A stretch of 64,000 nt of DNA, taken from the NCBI GenBank assembly GCA_033964015.1, contig CM066913.1, forward strand, positions 32,191,577 through 32,255,576. The letters run 5' to 3'. Below, piece by piece: positions 41,055 to 51,617 of this stretch. This stretch comes from Scolanthus callimorphus. Taxonomy: Eukaryota > Cnidaria > Anthozoa > Actiniaria > Edwardsiidae. Every line of letters starts with the position of its first letter. Positions within the stretch are counted from its first letter, which is position 1. The position numbers were made by a program, and so were the translations under genes. The notes beneath the pieces are model-generated. The model did no database searches. It had not been told where the DNA came from and saw only the letters and a program-made list of their open reading frames with translations.

Positions 41055-41267
41055 TACGGAGCAGAAATATAGGTGGTTATGAAAACTTAGACATTGTCGT
41101 CATTTGTGGTCTATTTATATTAATTTTATGATTGACAAGAAGCAGTGGATGCTTGTGAAGAGTATATATATATATATATATATATATATGTTATTTACCG
41201 GCTGGGAGGTCCGGATCGTGAAATACCGTGACCGAGGTCTTGAAAATACTGACCGAGACCTTCATTT
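41055..41267. other. PLE copy 2 3' flank
   Basis: AT-rich, with a (TA)n microsatellite at 41164-41189. Lacks the hammerhead-like motif found beyond copy 1. Confidence 0.4.
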
Positions 41268-41338
41268 ACAGCAAAGAAAATGTACAGAATTACCCCTTGC
41301 TCGGCCACTGCAATGCACATGTTCTACACAGCTTCGTG
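41268..41338 (+). repeat. PLE-complex flank repeat, right copy 1
   Basis: TTACAGCAAAGAAAATGTAC and AATTACCCCTTGCTCGGCCA match 29140-29228 in inverse orientation. Confidence 0.7.
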
Positions 41339-41382
41339 CGTTACCCGAAGACTGCAGGCGCGTAGCGTCCTCTACGCAAGAC

Positions 41383-41603
41383 CATTCTCTTACCCAGAGC
41401 TCCCCGGCTCGTCACCTCGCGGGGGAGGCTCTGGTGACAGCCACTGACGCATTCGCGAGATTTGATACAGAGGCGTTGAGAGAAAGATCTTTCTGCGCAT
41501 GCACCAACGTTCAAAACCAGCCAATCAGCAAAGGCCCTCAAATGGATGTCCCCAGAGCCTCCCCTGCGAGCAGACGAGCCGGGGAGCTCTGGGTACGAGA
41601 ATG
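41383..41603. mobile_element. MITE family B, copy 5
   Basis: Ends CATTCTCTTACCCAGAGCTC and GAGCTCTGGGTACGAGAATG. Sits between two copies of the flank repeat at 41268-41338 and 41716-41795. Confidence 0.85.
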
Positions 41604-41715
41604 GGGCAAGACGCTTTCTTTGCTTGTATTCACATAACGTTTTTGACCGGATATATGCATTTGTGCGTACTTGACAAAATGACCACGCGGCGCCCCTGGA
41701 TTGAATATGATTTCA

Positions 41716-41798
41716 ATTGTCATTTACAGCAAAGATAATGTGCAGAATTACCCCTTGTTCGGCCACTACAATCCACACGTACACAGCTGACGGTGAGT
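41716..41798 (+). repeat. PLE-complex flank repeat, right copy 2
   Basis: TTACAGCAAAGATAATGTGC, AATTACCCCTTGTTCGGCCA and ACACAGCTGACGGTGAGTGA; extends slightly further than copy 1 and matches 29140-29228 better at the far end. Confidence 0.7.
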
Positions 41799-42233
41799 GA
41801 ATAGCAAACTATTCTATAATCTGGTTCATTAATTCCTTTTACAGTGAAACACCGAATTATAGGTAAATACAAATGCGCAAGTTAAGGCTATATACATATG
41901 ACAAATTTACACTTATTTACATTAAATTGGCTGAAACTTTACAGTTACAAAATTGGCAAAACGATCTGTCCTGGAAGGCAAGGGGCGAGAGGTAGTTCCG
42001 GATCTAACCGAATAAGTAGATGGAATTACGCTTTTACGTTGGTATAGAATAGTGTATAGATTGGGTTGGCGGGAGAAATATTATTGATAAAGCGATGGCA
42101 TTCTTCTTTACCTGGGCCCCCTGTGGTTAATGTTGGGCCCTAGTCGCGCGCGCAATGGAGAAAAGAATTCAATCTATTTGATGACGTCATAATCGCTGGC
42201 CGGTCTCTCGTATCGTCGCCGCTAAGACATGTA
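41799..42233. other. Spacer
   Basis: No gene or element recognised. Confidence 0.3.
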
Positions 42234-42348
42234 GTGATGCTGTGGAAGGCGATCAAAAATCTCGAGATCCTCGAGAAACCCGAGGTGATCTTCAACAGAA
42301 GACTGACGGTGAATCCTTACTATCCATTTGTGAAGAGAGGAAAGAAAA
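42234..42348 (+). CDS. Possible isolated first exon, unrecognised
   Basis: ATG at 42237 opens a frame reading MLWKAIKNLEILEKP and NPYYPFVKRGKK, ending at a donor-like A|GTAAG near 42349. The composition looks like real protein sequence and the exon could start a plus-strand gene, but I see no downstream partner exon on this strand before 57 kb and recognise no family. It may also be a retrocopy fragment. Confidence 0.25.
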
Positions 42349-42418
42349 GTAAGTCCATTGACATAGCCTGCGTAGCAAGCGTTTCCCGTGGGTTTCACAC
42401 AGGGAATTTCAGCTGAAA

Positions 42419-42545
42419 CCAATCCATGGGAAAAGCTGAATTTCCCAAGGCACACGCATATGGGAAGTGTTCGCAATTCACATGGATAGCACTTCCCGTT
42501 CTTCTACCATGGGAAATTCAGCTTTTCCCATGGATGGGTTTCTAC
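42419..42545. repeat. Foldback repeat with TTTCCCA arms, copy 2
   Basis: CCATGGGAAAAGCTGAATTT and AAATTCAGCTTTTCCCATGG are near-exact complements; the middle again carries GCAATTCACATGGATAG. Same family as 5390-5562. Confidence 0.65.
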
Positions 42546-43137
42546 ATCGATTCCCTCTGTCAGATAGGTCAGGGAAACGTGCGAGCGACTATTTTAACTG
42601 GTCCCCATTAGTGCAAATGTAAGGTGCTACTCATTAGTATTCACTTGTTGGCTCTACTCGCTTCGGCCGGTCGCTTCTACGTCCAGCTCCACCATTCTAC
42701 AACTCTACAACACCGACTACAATCTGGAATAATAAAATTCGTCGTCTTCATGGCTCCACTGGTTTCTGCCCTCCTTCGCGTGGCACTCACTGTCTTTGTG
42801 GCTGTTGGTCTGAGTTTTGGGATTTTGACGGTTTGCTGCCTAAGAGTTTAACGAGTCCACCTACACGTGGGTAAATGTAATTCAACTGGGATGTTGCCAG
42901 AGCTTCTTACTTTCCATCGGAAGCTCGCCTATTATTTATTTTACTAAGGTTTGTGATACAGTATTGCTTTGCCGTTTCATGCAGTATACCATCATAGCAG
43001 TAATTGTATAATTTGCCTCGCGTTGCTTAGTTCAGTTTTCAGTCGTATGTCCTGTGTTCTCTTTATTTCGGTTCAGTAAGCGTGGACATAGTGTCGGCAA
43101 ATATCCGTTGTTTATGTTAATTCTTAGACAAGCGATA

Positions 43138-43320
43138 TGTCCACCGGTGAACCCAGCAAGGGGGCTGGATTATTTTCGTTAGTCTTAAAGTGTTAAATCC
43201 ACCGGTGAAGCCAGCAGACGGGGCTGCTGTGATTTGGAGAATATGTCCACTGGTGAAGCCAGCAGGGGGCTGGGAGTTAGTTCTGTTAATTCCACCAGTG
43301 AAGCCAGCAGGGGGCTGGGA
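43138..43320 (+). repeat. Minisatellite, four units with CCACCGGTGAAGCCAGCAG
   Basis: CCACCGGTGAACCCAGCAAG, CCACCGGTGAAGCCAGCAGA, CCACTGGTGAAGCCAGCAGG and CCACCAGTGAAGCCAGCAGG recur at 40-65 bp spacing, each followed by GGGGCTG or GGGCTGG. Confidence 0.85.
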
Positions 43321-43384
43321 TTTCGGAATATATTCCATCTGTCTTTCGCATACGTTTATACTTTATTGCTGGGTCTGTCACGCG

Positions 43385-43650
43385 AGTCATGCATGTATGT
43401 GTGAATGCGCATGGTGTGACATCGGGTCACGCATGTTTTATACTGGGTCTGTCACACAAGTCTTGCATGTATATGTGTCTGAATGCGCATGGCGTGACAT
43501 CGGGTCACGCGTGTTTTATACTGGGTGAATGCGCATGGCGTGACATCGGGTCCCGCGTGTTTTATTCTGGGTCTGTCACACAAGTCTTGCATGTATGTGT
43601 GTGAATGCGCATGGCGTGACATCGGGTCACGCGTGTTATACTGGGTCTGT
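43385..43650 (+). repeat. Minisatellite with GAATGCGCATGGCGTGACAT
   Basis: Four GAATGCGCATGG(C/T)GTGACAT units, each followed by CGGGTC(A/C)CGC(A/G)TGTT, with variable linkers containing GTCTGTCACACAAGTCTTGC. Confidence 0.85.
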
Positions 43651-43924
43651 CTCTGTACTTTGTAATTTTTTCGTCGACCCTGGGGGAGTCTGCTCTTGGC
43701 TCTTACATCACCCGGGACTTGTTCCGGGCCTGGGGTCGACGGTCGGCTGGAGCTATTGCAGCCCCAAGCTATTAGATTTTTGTCCCTTACCTCTCTCCTT
43801 GTTTGCTATGTATAGTTTAAGTCTGTCAGTTCAGTTTCTATGTTTATGGCTTATGCGATTTTTTATAAACTATATCGTTATTCAGCCCAGCTGATCGTCG
43901 ACCCCATGGCTCAGCGTTTACTGT

Positions 43925-44035
43925 ATCAAGTTGTGAGTATTGGGAGTTTTGGGTGATGGGAGTTTTGAGTAATGGGAGTTTTGAGTAATGGGAGTTTTGT
44001 GTATAGGGAGTTTTAGTATTGGGCTATGGGAGTTT
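43925..44035 (+). repeat. Short tandem repeat TGGGAGTTTTG(A)GTAA
   Basis: GGGAGTTTT recurs seven times at about 15-bp spacing. Confidence 0.75.
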
Positions 44036-44214
44036 TTTGGGAAGTGTAGTAACGCTTCTTTGGAGATATTTGTGTTATGGGTTCCGCTCCTGTCTCCGCT
44101 GTTGGGCCCAGCGCATTTTGGGCCTAGCTTTACAGCTTCATAGGGGCGAAGCCAGGTCTCCTTCCCATAACTTAACATTAGCACAATGAGACCAGTTAAA
44201 AAAGGTTACTATTT

Positions 44215-44473
44215 TAACTGGTCCCCATTAGTGCAAATGTAAGGTGCTACTCATTAGTATTCACTTGTTGGCTCTACTCGTGAAGGCCGGGCGCTTCTAC
44301 CGTCCTGCTAATTTATTTTGTGTTTTCATCTGGTTGTGCTCCTGGGCCTGGCGGTGCCTTTTTCGCTGTTCCCACCCACCCTCCCCTAGTTTCGTTTCCA
44401 CGCAATCACTAGGCTCGCCAGGTCTCCTTCCCATAACTTAACATTAGCACAATGAGACCAGTTAAAAAAGGTT
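44215..44473. mobile_element. Foldback-ended element E, short copy
   Basis: Same ends as 42595-44207, immediately adjacent, with ACTATTT at 44208 and 44474. Interior (CTGTTCCCACCCACCCTCCC) unrelated to the long copy. Confidence 0.65.
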
Positions 44474-44765
44474 ACTATTTCGCGTGGAATCACGTACTTT
44501 CAAGCTTTTCCCTGACCCTAAAACCCCACCGTAACGCTTGCTATGCCACGGCTACCATAAACAGGTGCTAGCAGCTATAAAATAGGTACCCAAAGGGCAC
44601 ACGAGTCTACTGTGAATGGCAAATAGACTAATTTTGTAGTTTTGAAAGTACGAAATTGTAAGAGTCGAGTGGTTGTGATACCATTTTTTTTTTTCTGCTG
44701 CCATAGATAACTTGCAGAATTTCAAACATCATTTATTATATAAACATCAGTGAAATACCATGGTC

Positions 44766-44966
44766 AACCTCGTCCCCAGGGCCTTGTGGGTAATTTTCAA
44801 GATGGCGGTTGGTCGAGCACAAGACCCTGGGTGAGGCTGAGTCACATGACCACTGTTTGAGGACATGGGAACGAGGTTTGAAGCGGTCATGTGACTCAGC
44901 CTGGGGTCTTCTCCCGAGTCAACCGCCATTTTGAAAAACGACCGAGAAGACCCTGGGGACGAGGTT
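44766..44966. mobile_element. MITE family C, copy 2
   Basis: Ends AACCTCGTCCCCAGGGCCTT and CCTGGGGACGAGGTT with internal GATGGCGGTTGGTCGAGCAC and AACCGCCATTTTGAAAAACG arms. The outside flanks (TACCATGGTC / GATGCCATGGTA) also look palindromic. Confidence 0.75.
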
Positions 44967-45021
44967 GATGCCATGGTATCTCTCGCGCGAAAAAAGGATA
45001 TCTTCACACTGTGAAGATATG

Positions 45022-45027
<6 letters not shown>

Positions 45028-45056
<29 letters not shown>

Positions 45057-45057
45057 C

Positions 45058-45088
<31 letters not shown>

Positions 45089-45137
45089 ATGGGCTATTGA
45101 CTCAGAGGCCATGAGGGCGAGAGGAATAATTGTTTTA
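45028..45137. repeat. Hairpin cassette AACAATTATTC...GAATAATTGTT, second copy
   Basis: Outer arms AACAATTATTCCTCG / GAGGAATAATTGTT; inner arms GAGTCAATAGCCCATGAGGC and its complement. Ends TTGTTTTA as at 22277. A palindromic GATATCTTCACACTGTGAAG lies just before it and a related sequence follows at 45328. Confidence 0.75.
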
Positions 45138-45320
45138 GTCAAATCACACTAGTAGGTCAATTTGTATTGCCAAAAAAGTGTTTTTGTTCTGGTCATTTGC
45201 CATTTTCTGGCTTTCAAATCCGACACTTTTCGCTACTAGTAGGCTATAACTTATAGCCTACTAGTAGCTCAACCAATCAGAACGCAGCATTGATAATAGA
45301 CCACTAGTGTGATTTGACTA
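45138..45320. mobile_element. TIR element abutting the second hairpin cassette
   Basis: GTCAAATCACACTAGTAG at the left and its complement at 45301-45319; an inner palindrome CTACTAGTAGGCTATAAC lies near 45230. The same cassette-then-TIR plan occurs at 22164-23334 with different sequence. Confidence 0.6.
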
Positions 45321-45774
45321 ACTTCTGATATCTTAACACTGTGAGATATGATTTTGAGATTTTCGTAAAATAAATTCCGATTTGGTGTTTCACTGATGTT
45401 TAAGTAATAAACAAATGCGCTCACTCGTGAGATAAATTATTAACGCTCGAATATAAAACTTGTATCCCCGCGCGGCCATGTAATATCCTCTACAAGAGTT
45501 TAATCAAATCAAACTTATTCCAATATTTATTTGTACATCATCGATGAGGATACCACATCATGGCTTTGATTTTTCTTACGTACTCGCACGGGTGACAAGA
45601 ACTAAAATCATTGCTTACCATACCAGTAGTAATATAGCTCTTCCAATACAACAAGATCAAGCCAACAGCTTGTAACGTTTGAGTACTAGATTTTTGGCCA
45701 CTTTTTGTGATAATCGCTCGAAATCCTAGTAATCTCTTATCAAAGATTGTTAGGGAAAGTTCATTTTTTATTCC

Positions 45775-45807
<33 letters not shown>

Positions 45808-45989
45808 TGAGGATATTGAGGGGGGGGGGGGGGGGGCCTAAGGAAATGTTTGGGGTGTAAGAGGGGGGGGGGGCAAAAGTGAATGGATCCTGAAAGGGGT
45901 GGCCTTGATTTTTTTTGCCATTGGCCAATACGACTCAAGTGTCGACCATCAAGAGATTCCTTCTTCTTGCCTCAACAAACAATAAACAG
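45321..45989. other. Spacer with interrupted poly(G)
   Basis: 45777-45868 holds three G runs (about 29, 19 and 13 nt) separated by ATGAGGATATTGA and CCTAAGGAAATGTTTG. No gene recognised. Confidence 0.5.
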
Positions 45990-46850
45990 AGTCTAATTAA
46001 TTTTATTTATTCAATGCAAACCTGTTAGGATAATACAGCATCTTTTTATAAAACACTTCTATTCTACAATGCCATCATCATATACTCGCTCTCCAGTCCT
46101 GATTCACCTGTCCTCTGGACTTTCTTTGTCTGATTTTTCCTGTGTGCTTTTCTTGCCAGAAGGAGATCCATGCTAGCCTTTTGGCTTCTTCTGTGTCATC
46201 GATGGCATCCACCTTAAAAAAAGGTGCTCGATTACCTTGGTGGCATCTAGGATTTAACCACAACTTTGTCAACTCTCGGGCCTGCACCTTTTCATTGACG
46301 TGTCCCGAATTTATGAATTCCTTCCCTTGCATTTTGCTCACCAGCTTGAAGGCTGATCTCTTGCTGGAGTTTTTTTTTTTTTTGTCTTTTTCGCTGTTGT
46401 TTCCTTTGCTCATTCTTTCTTCGTTTTACTTATGTTTTCCTCACTGCCTCTACATCACAACTGCCAATCGAGAACATAGCACCTTCTATGTGTTGGATAC
46501 GACTGAATGTGTGGCGACCAGATCTTTCTTGAGGGCATCAAGCTTTTGGAGTTGGCCTCTATGAACACGGTTTCATCCCCTGCCCATGAATGTGGCTAGA
46601 GTATCGTACATCTCCTTTCTGCGCTCCTGTAGCCGGTTCACCACATCTTCCAATGTCTCTTCAGTCCCATGATGATAATGACCCTGTGTCTTTGCACTTT
46701 TCTACATCTATCTTATAGTTTCTGACATTTACATCAGCGCCGTCACTTGTCTCTAATAAAAGTGATTTCTCCAGCTTAGCTATATCTTCTCAAAAGTGAC
46801 AAGTAGGCAGAGGGGAAGGCGAGGAGCCAGTATCCCTTCAAGATTTGGCG
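45990..46850 (-). pseudogene. Decayed coding fragment with coiled-coil character
   Basis: Read on the minus strand, several short frames look protein-like but are broken by stops and shifts: LEKSLLLETSDGADVNV, then ETLEDVVNRLQERRKEMYD, then LQKLDALKKDLVATHS, then a lysine-rich 111-codon frame at 46078-46413. The middle part resembles the coiled coil after a B-box in TRIM-like proteins; this is a guess from the heptad pattern. AATAAA-like signals follow on the minus strand near 46000. Probably a retrocopy or an old transposon open reading frame. Confidence 0.35.
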
Positions 46851-46926
46851 ACTTTTTCTTATTTTAAATGACAGCGTGTGAGATCATTTAAAGGCATTTG
46901 GCAATGGAGTGGGTAGAGTGTGTGTT

Positions 46927-47861
<935 letters not shown>

Positions 47862-48557
47862 TTAATATAAATAAACAACTGCAAACAAAACTGCAGCTAG
47901 CAAAACCAAAACCGTCACAATCAAAACTAATTCCTTCCTCATTTGCTTAAACACATCCATATTATAGAAATTAACATCTGTTACCATATCACCCTTGATA
48001 TTCAAACGAGGAAATGGGATACTAGGAATATCCTTGCCTAAGAATTTGCAAAGCGGTTCCCATCCCTCTTTACAGTTAAACACAAGCAAACGATCACTAG
48101 GAATCACTGACTGTACTTTAGCATTGTGTTCATTGTAGTCCCATTTACGTGCTTGTAATGCTCGCATCATTTTCCTCCATCGCCTTCCAGACGGCGTGAG
48201 TGTCACAAGTAAAACAAACCACCGCGCGCTTGCCAAAGCCAGTGTCTTATCTCTGGTATCAATAAGGCTTTTCTTCCATGCTTCCTCGGTGTCTCGAACT
48301 GAGAGCACAACTTTAGCTTCAGGAAAGGCTTTGAAGATTTCTTCATAGAATATGAAAGCGGGGGCGTCCGTTATAGAATCCACATCTTCGTACATCCGCT
48401 TGAAATCAGGAACTCTACCCTCGAAAGCATCGATGTAGTTCTGCATGTTGTAATACCAATGTTCGTTCGCATCGTGATTATTGTAGCCCAGGTGGAGTAA
48501 AGCGGCTCTCAGGGATTTCGTTCCTGTCTTAGGAAGTCCAGCGCAAATAACTTTCAT
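47862..48557 (-). CDS. Sulfotransferase-like protein 1, membrane-anchored, intronless
   Basis: A 231-residue single-exon frame. The N terminus GLPKTGTKSLRAAL (residues 7-20) is the P-loop that binds the 5'-phosphosulfate of PAPS, and VRDTEEAWKKSL (87-98) carries the Arg and Ser expected at the 3'-phosphate site. The fold and length fit the cnidarian-rich P-loop sulfotransferase group often labelled sulfotransferase family 17/Sulfotransfer_4. The last 22 or so residues are a hydrophobic helix, implying a C-terminal anchor with the enzyme in the cytosol. There is no signal peptide. Acceptor substrate unknown. It is the first of three tandem paralogues; its 3' half is nearly identical to copy 2. 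Confidence 0.85.
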   Translation of the reverse strand: MKVICAGLPKTGTKSLRAALLHLGYNNHDANEHWYYNMQNYIDAFEGRVPDFKRMYEDVDSITDAPAFIFYEEIFKAFPEAKVVLSVRDTEEAWKKSLIDTRDKTLALASARWFVLLVTLTPSGRRWRKMMRALQARKWDYNEHNAKVQSVIPSDRLLVFNCKEGWEPLCKFLGKDIPSIPFPRLNIKGDMVTDVNFYNMDVFKQMRKELVLIVTVLVLLAAVLFAVVYLY

Positions 48558-48821
48558 TGCTGTTTTGATCTAGAGGAAAGCTTTGGAACGCTGGATACGA
48601 GAAAAGTTTGCTTGTAAGGGATTGTGTTTGTCACCTTTCCGAGATATCACGACCTTGTCACGCGTCATTGCGGGCGCCTAATCTCGATGGCAGACACCTC
48701 TCTCGAGACGGCGCCTAATCTTCAAAGGCGGTCATGCATCGGAGACAACTCTCAACACGCGGGCAGGTCTGAAAAACGTCTACGCATGCGTGACCGTGCG
48801 GTAAGGGGGTCTGGCAACTTG

Positions 48822-49283
48822 TGCCTGGGACCATAGCAACCTACATAAAATGGCGAAGCCAATGGAGTTACAAGCTCTGGATCCCCGCTGAATTCCGCTA
48901 TCTTTTCAACATTTCCTCTGTTAATAGAGGCTTCGTCGATCACCTACATCCCGAATTACTTAGTGTAGTGCCAGAGAAACAGCAAGGATGGGGTATTTCC
49001 GGCGTGTTGTCTGATTTTCCCGCCTCACGAGCGTCACTTCCTGTACGAATAATGTAAACAATACGGCGAGCGCGATGCTCCGCCTAATTTTTCACCTCGG
49101 CTTCAAGCACAGATCACCGAGCTTCACTCGCAGGACGACAGATTGTTGATCTGGCTGTAATATATCTGAATATAAACCTTAACCGATTTAACAGGATCTT
49201 AAACTTTTGCAAAATCTACCACCTACTCGCAAAATTTTGAATCCACCGCCATTTTATGTAGGTTGCTATGGTCCCAGGCGCGG
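48822..49283. mobile_element. Foldback element (GCCTGGGACCATAGCAACCT)
   Basis: GCCTGGGACCATAGCAACCT followed by ACATAAAATGGCG, and the complement CGCCATTTTATGTAGGTTGC to TATGGTCCCAGGC, bound about 460 bp. The right end overlaps the start of the next inverted-repeat pair. Confidence 0.7.
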
Positions 49284-49680
49284 AAATCACTATATCCCAA
49301 TGGTTGAAACCAGAAATCTAATATAAATCTTTTATCATACTTCATTTTATTCAAGAAGTGTAGAGAACTGTCCTAAAACAGTAATTTGTTAGGGATTAGA
49401 GTAAGGATGGGGTTTTGGTTTGTTTTAGATATGATTTTTACTGTATATTCCTCGTTCTATATATGATAAATTACATAAAATGCCATAAAATTAGTGACCT
49501 GACCAGCAAACTCCCTCGTAGCCTAGTGGTTAGAGTCTCGGGTTTATAATGATGTTGGTCCAGGATCGAATCAGCAATAATTTTTATAAGCTTTTTTTCT
49601 TTGAAGTTTTCTGAAAAAATCTAAGTATTTGGGCCCGTTCTGGTTTCAACCATAGGGATATAGTGACTTCCCCCAGGCGC
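49275..49680. mobile_element. Foldback element (CCAGGCGCGGAAATCACTAT)
   Basis: CCAGGCGCGGAAATCACTAT and CCCAATGGTTGAAACCAGAA are mirrored by TTCTGGTTTCAACCATAGGG and ATATAGTGACTTCCCCCAGG. It shares CCAGGCGC with the preceding foldback, so the two are joined or nested. Confidence 0.65.
49510..49570 (+). repeat. tRNA-like (SINE head) sequence
   Basis: TAGCCTAGTGGTTAGAG resembles a tRNA A box and GGATCGAATCA a degraded B box at suitable spacing. No cloverleaf with intact acceptor stem, so a SINE-derived fragment rather than a tRNA gene. Confidence 0.35.
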
Positions 49681-51617
49681 AAGTAGCCAGTCCCCATCTC
49701 ACGCGCGGTCACGCATGCGCGCACGTAATTCAGAACTGCCCAACACGCGCGTTATTCGCCTTTTAGTCACTCGGCAGCCATCTTGGATTTTCTAATACAG
49801 CAAAGCAGGCATGAAAGCGAGGCCAAGCATGTTAGCTCACCCGCGCAGTCATTTCTGTATGAAAAAATATAAGATGGCTGCCGTGTGACAAAGGCGAATG
49901 TATATGGGTGCTGCAGTTTTCGTCTTCCACACTTTGCTACGTCGCATAGCATTTACAACCCAGGAGGGTACTCCCATACTAGAGTATACGGGATCCCAGA
50001 AGATGCCAATCCACTTGAAATTAAGGCATTGCTTGGCAATACTTTCTTCTGGCATTTCTTTTAGATTGACCCAGAATCCTAGTTTTTTTCGAAGAATATT
50101 TAATTTCAAAGATAATCGTCCCGCATCGCTACGTGCACCAACGTTTGGGCCGCGTTTATTTAATGTAAAATAGTATTTAAAAAGCTGTGCGTGGAAGCGT
50201 GCAACTGGGTCTGTCTCCCAAGTTTATAGGATCCTACGCTCCCCATACCTCAGAGTTGTATAACAAAATTGGGGAGAATAGTGTATTGAACAGCTTGTTG
50301 CAAACTTTGGCAGGGAACTTACTAAAGTCTAGAAAGCGCTTTGCTGCAAACATGGAACGTCTAGTCTTCTCAATAGATTTGATCTTTGATTGCAAAGAAT
50401 TCCCATTACATTTAGACGAAGCTCCTCTAAATTACCCCTTTCCCAGAACTAATTATGGGAAGAGCCGTGACAGCTACAAGGGGGCTTATATTAGAAACTC
50501 ACTGCACTGCCAGAGAAACTACACAATTGCAAATCGTTGCAGACTTTCAAACAAGCACTGGATGAGTTGCCTCCCTGTTTCTTTGAGTCGTTGTCCTTTG
50601 CCTTTGTCTTTGCCAGAACTACCGTGGATAAATAAACAATAAACTTACTCAAAAATGTTACACCAGCAGGTCAATAGACCGATCCGATCCCTATTTTGAC
50701 GATAGCTCCGCCCACTCATAGCAAACAATAGGAAGTTTTCCCTACGGTATTCACAATGTCCGAGCAACAAACTTGAATATCGAAGATTTTTCAATAATTA
50801 TTCAGCTTTTCAAGATAAAAACTTAAAATCCAAATTGCATGCAACAACTTCTAACACCTCCCTGCAATCGGTGTCTTTTCCGCGCGCTATGCCAAAGATA
50901 AAATTTGGCTTGTCCGACGTAGCAACAGTAACTAGGGGTATAACAATGAATGCGGGATCGGTGAATTCTCCCGCGTATACCGTTCTTTGTGTCGGTCACG
51001 GGATATATAGCTTGCTTGCAGGCATTGGTTGGCTATTTTTTAAGGTCGTTTTACGGCGAGCGTGAATCCCGAAGCGGGCGCCATCTTGAAATGTAATCTA
51101 CGCTGCCAGATCAACCGATTTTAGGCTTCGGTTGTTCGAGCAAGCGACGATGATTTTTGGGAAAAAATCGAGGGAAATTTTTGGATCGCTGAGCGTTCGG
51201 AATTTTGCAGTTTGTAGCCTTCCAGAACGTATAGTAGTGTGAGAGGTGACAATAAAATTGGCTAAAACTCGCTTAAAAGTGTATTTCTGACCGAATAAAC
51301 GCAAGTAGTGATTTATTGAAGTACTAAAGGACTAGATAATGGTATTTTTCAAACTTTTTTATTTTTCGTAGATACTCATATTTTAGCGCTTATCGAACTC
51401 AGTCAAACTTCACACAGCGACACTATAAAACTGCAAACTATCAACTCTAAAGTTCGCTCAATGATCCTGGGAAGCCTGTGCTAATACCATATTGAGCACC
51501 ACGTTCTATAAAAACGGAGCTCCCGAGCGAAGCACCACTCATAAGCTAGAGAAAGTGTTATACGAAAATCATTTATCGTGGAAGAGTTTTACAATGTATG
51601 AAACGTCAGGAAAATGT
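49681..51617. other. Spacer between sulfotransferases 1 and 2
   Basis: Contains the unrecognised frame at 50187-50642 and a short frame at 50889-51065 with one hydrophobic stretch; no splice structure or family match. No mobile element recognised. Confidence 0.3.
50187..50642 (+). other. Unrecognised open frame of about 150 codons
   Basis: An open frame on the plus strand contains ELYNKIGENSVLNSLLQTLA and MERLVFSIDLIF and ends TGA-like in AT-rich DNA with AATAAAC overlapping the stop. I do not recognise a family and there is no clear start context or splice signal. It could be a fragment of an old mobile element or chance. Confidence 0.15.

Larger units (their letters stand above)
42595..44207. 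mobile_element. Foldback-ended element E, long copy with internal minisatellites
   Basis: Starts TAACTGGTCCCCATTAGTGC and ends GCACAATGAGACCAGTTAAA followed by AAAGGTT. ACTATTT precedes it (42588) and follows it (44208). The left 70 bp and right 60 bp are shared with the short copy at 44215-44473 while the interiors differ. It contains two minisatellites (43138-43320 and 43385-43645). Confidence 0.6.

Noticed and set aside
43138..43650. CRISPR-like array
   Set aside because: Units are imperfect, spacers vary irregularly and share sequence with units; this is a minisatellite in a eukaryotic genome.
49510..49570. tRNA gene
   Set aside because: A and B box-like motifs are present but acceptor and anticodon stems do not close; treated as a SINE-like fragment.
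49849..50109. Minus-strand frame with a membrane-like end
   Set aside because: No family recognised, no splice or start support, and it overlaps ordinary spacer DNA.
50889..51065. Short plus-strand frame starting MPKIKFGLSDVATV with one hydrophobic stretch
   Set aside because: Only 58 codons, no family match, and no evidence of transcription; chance is as likely.
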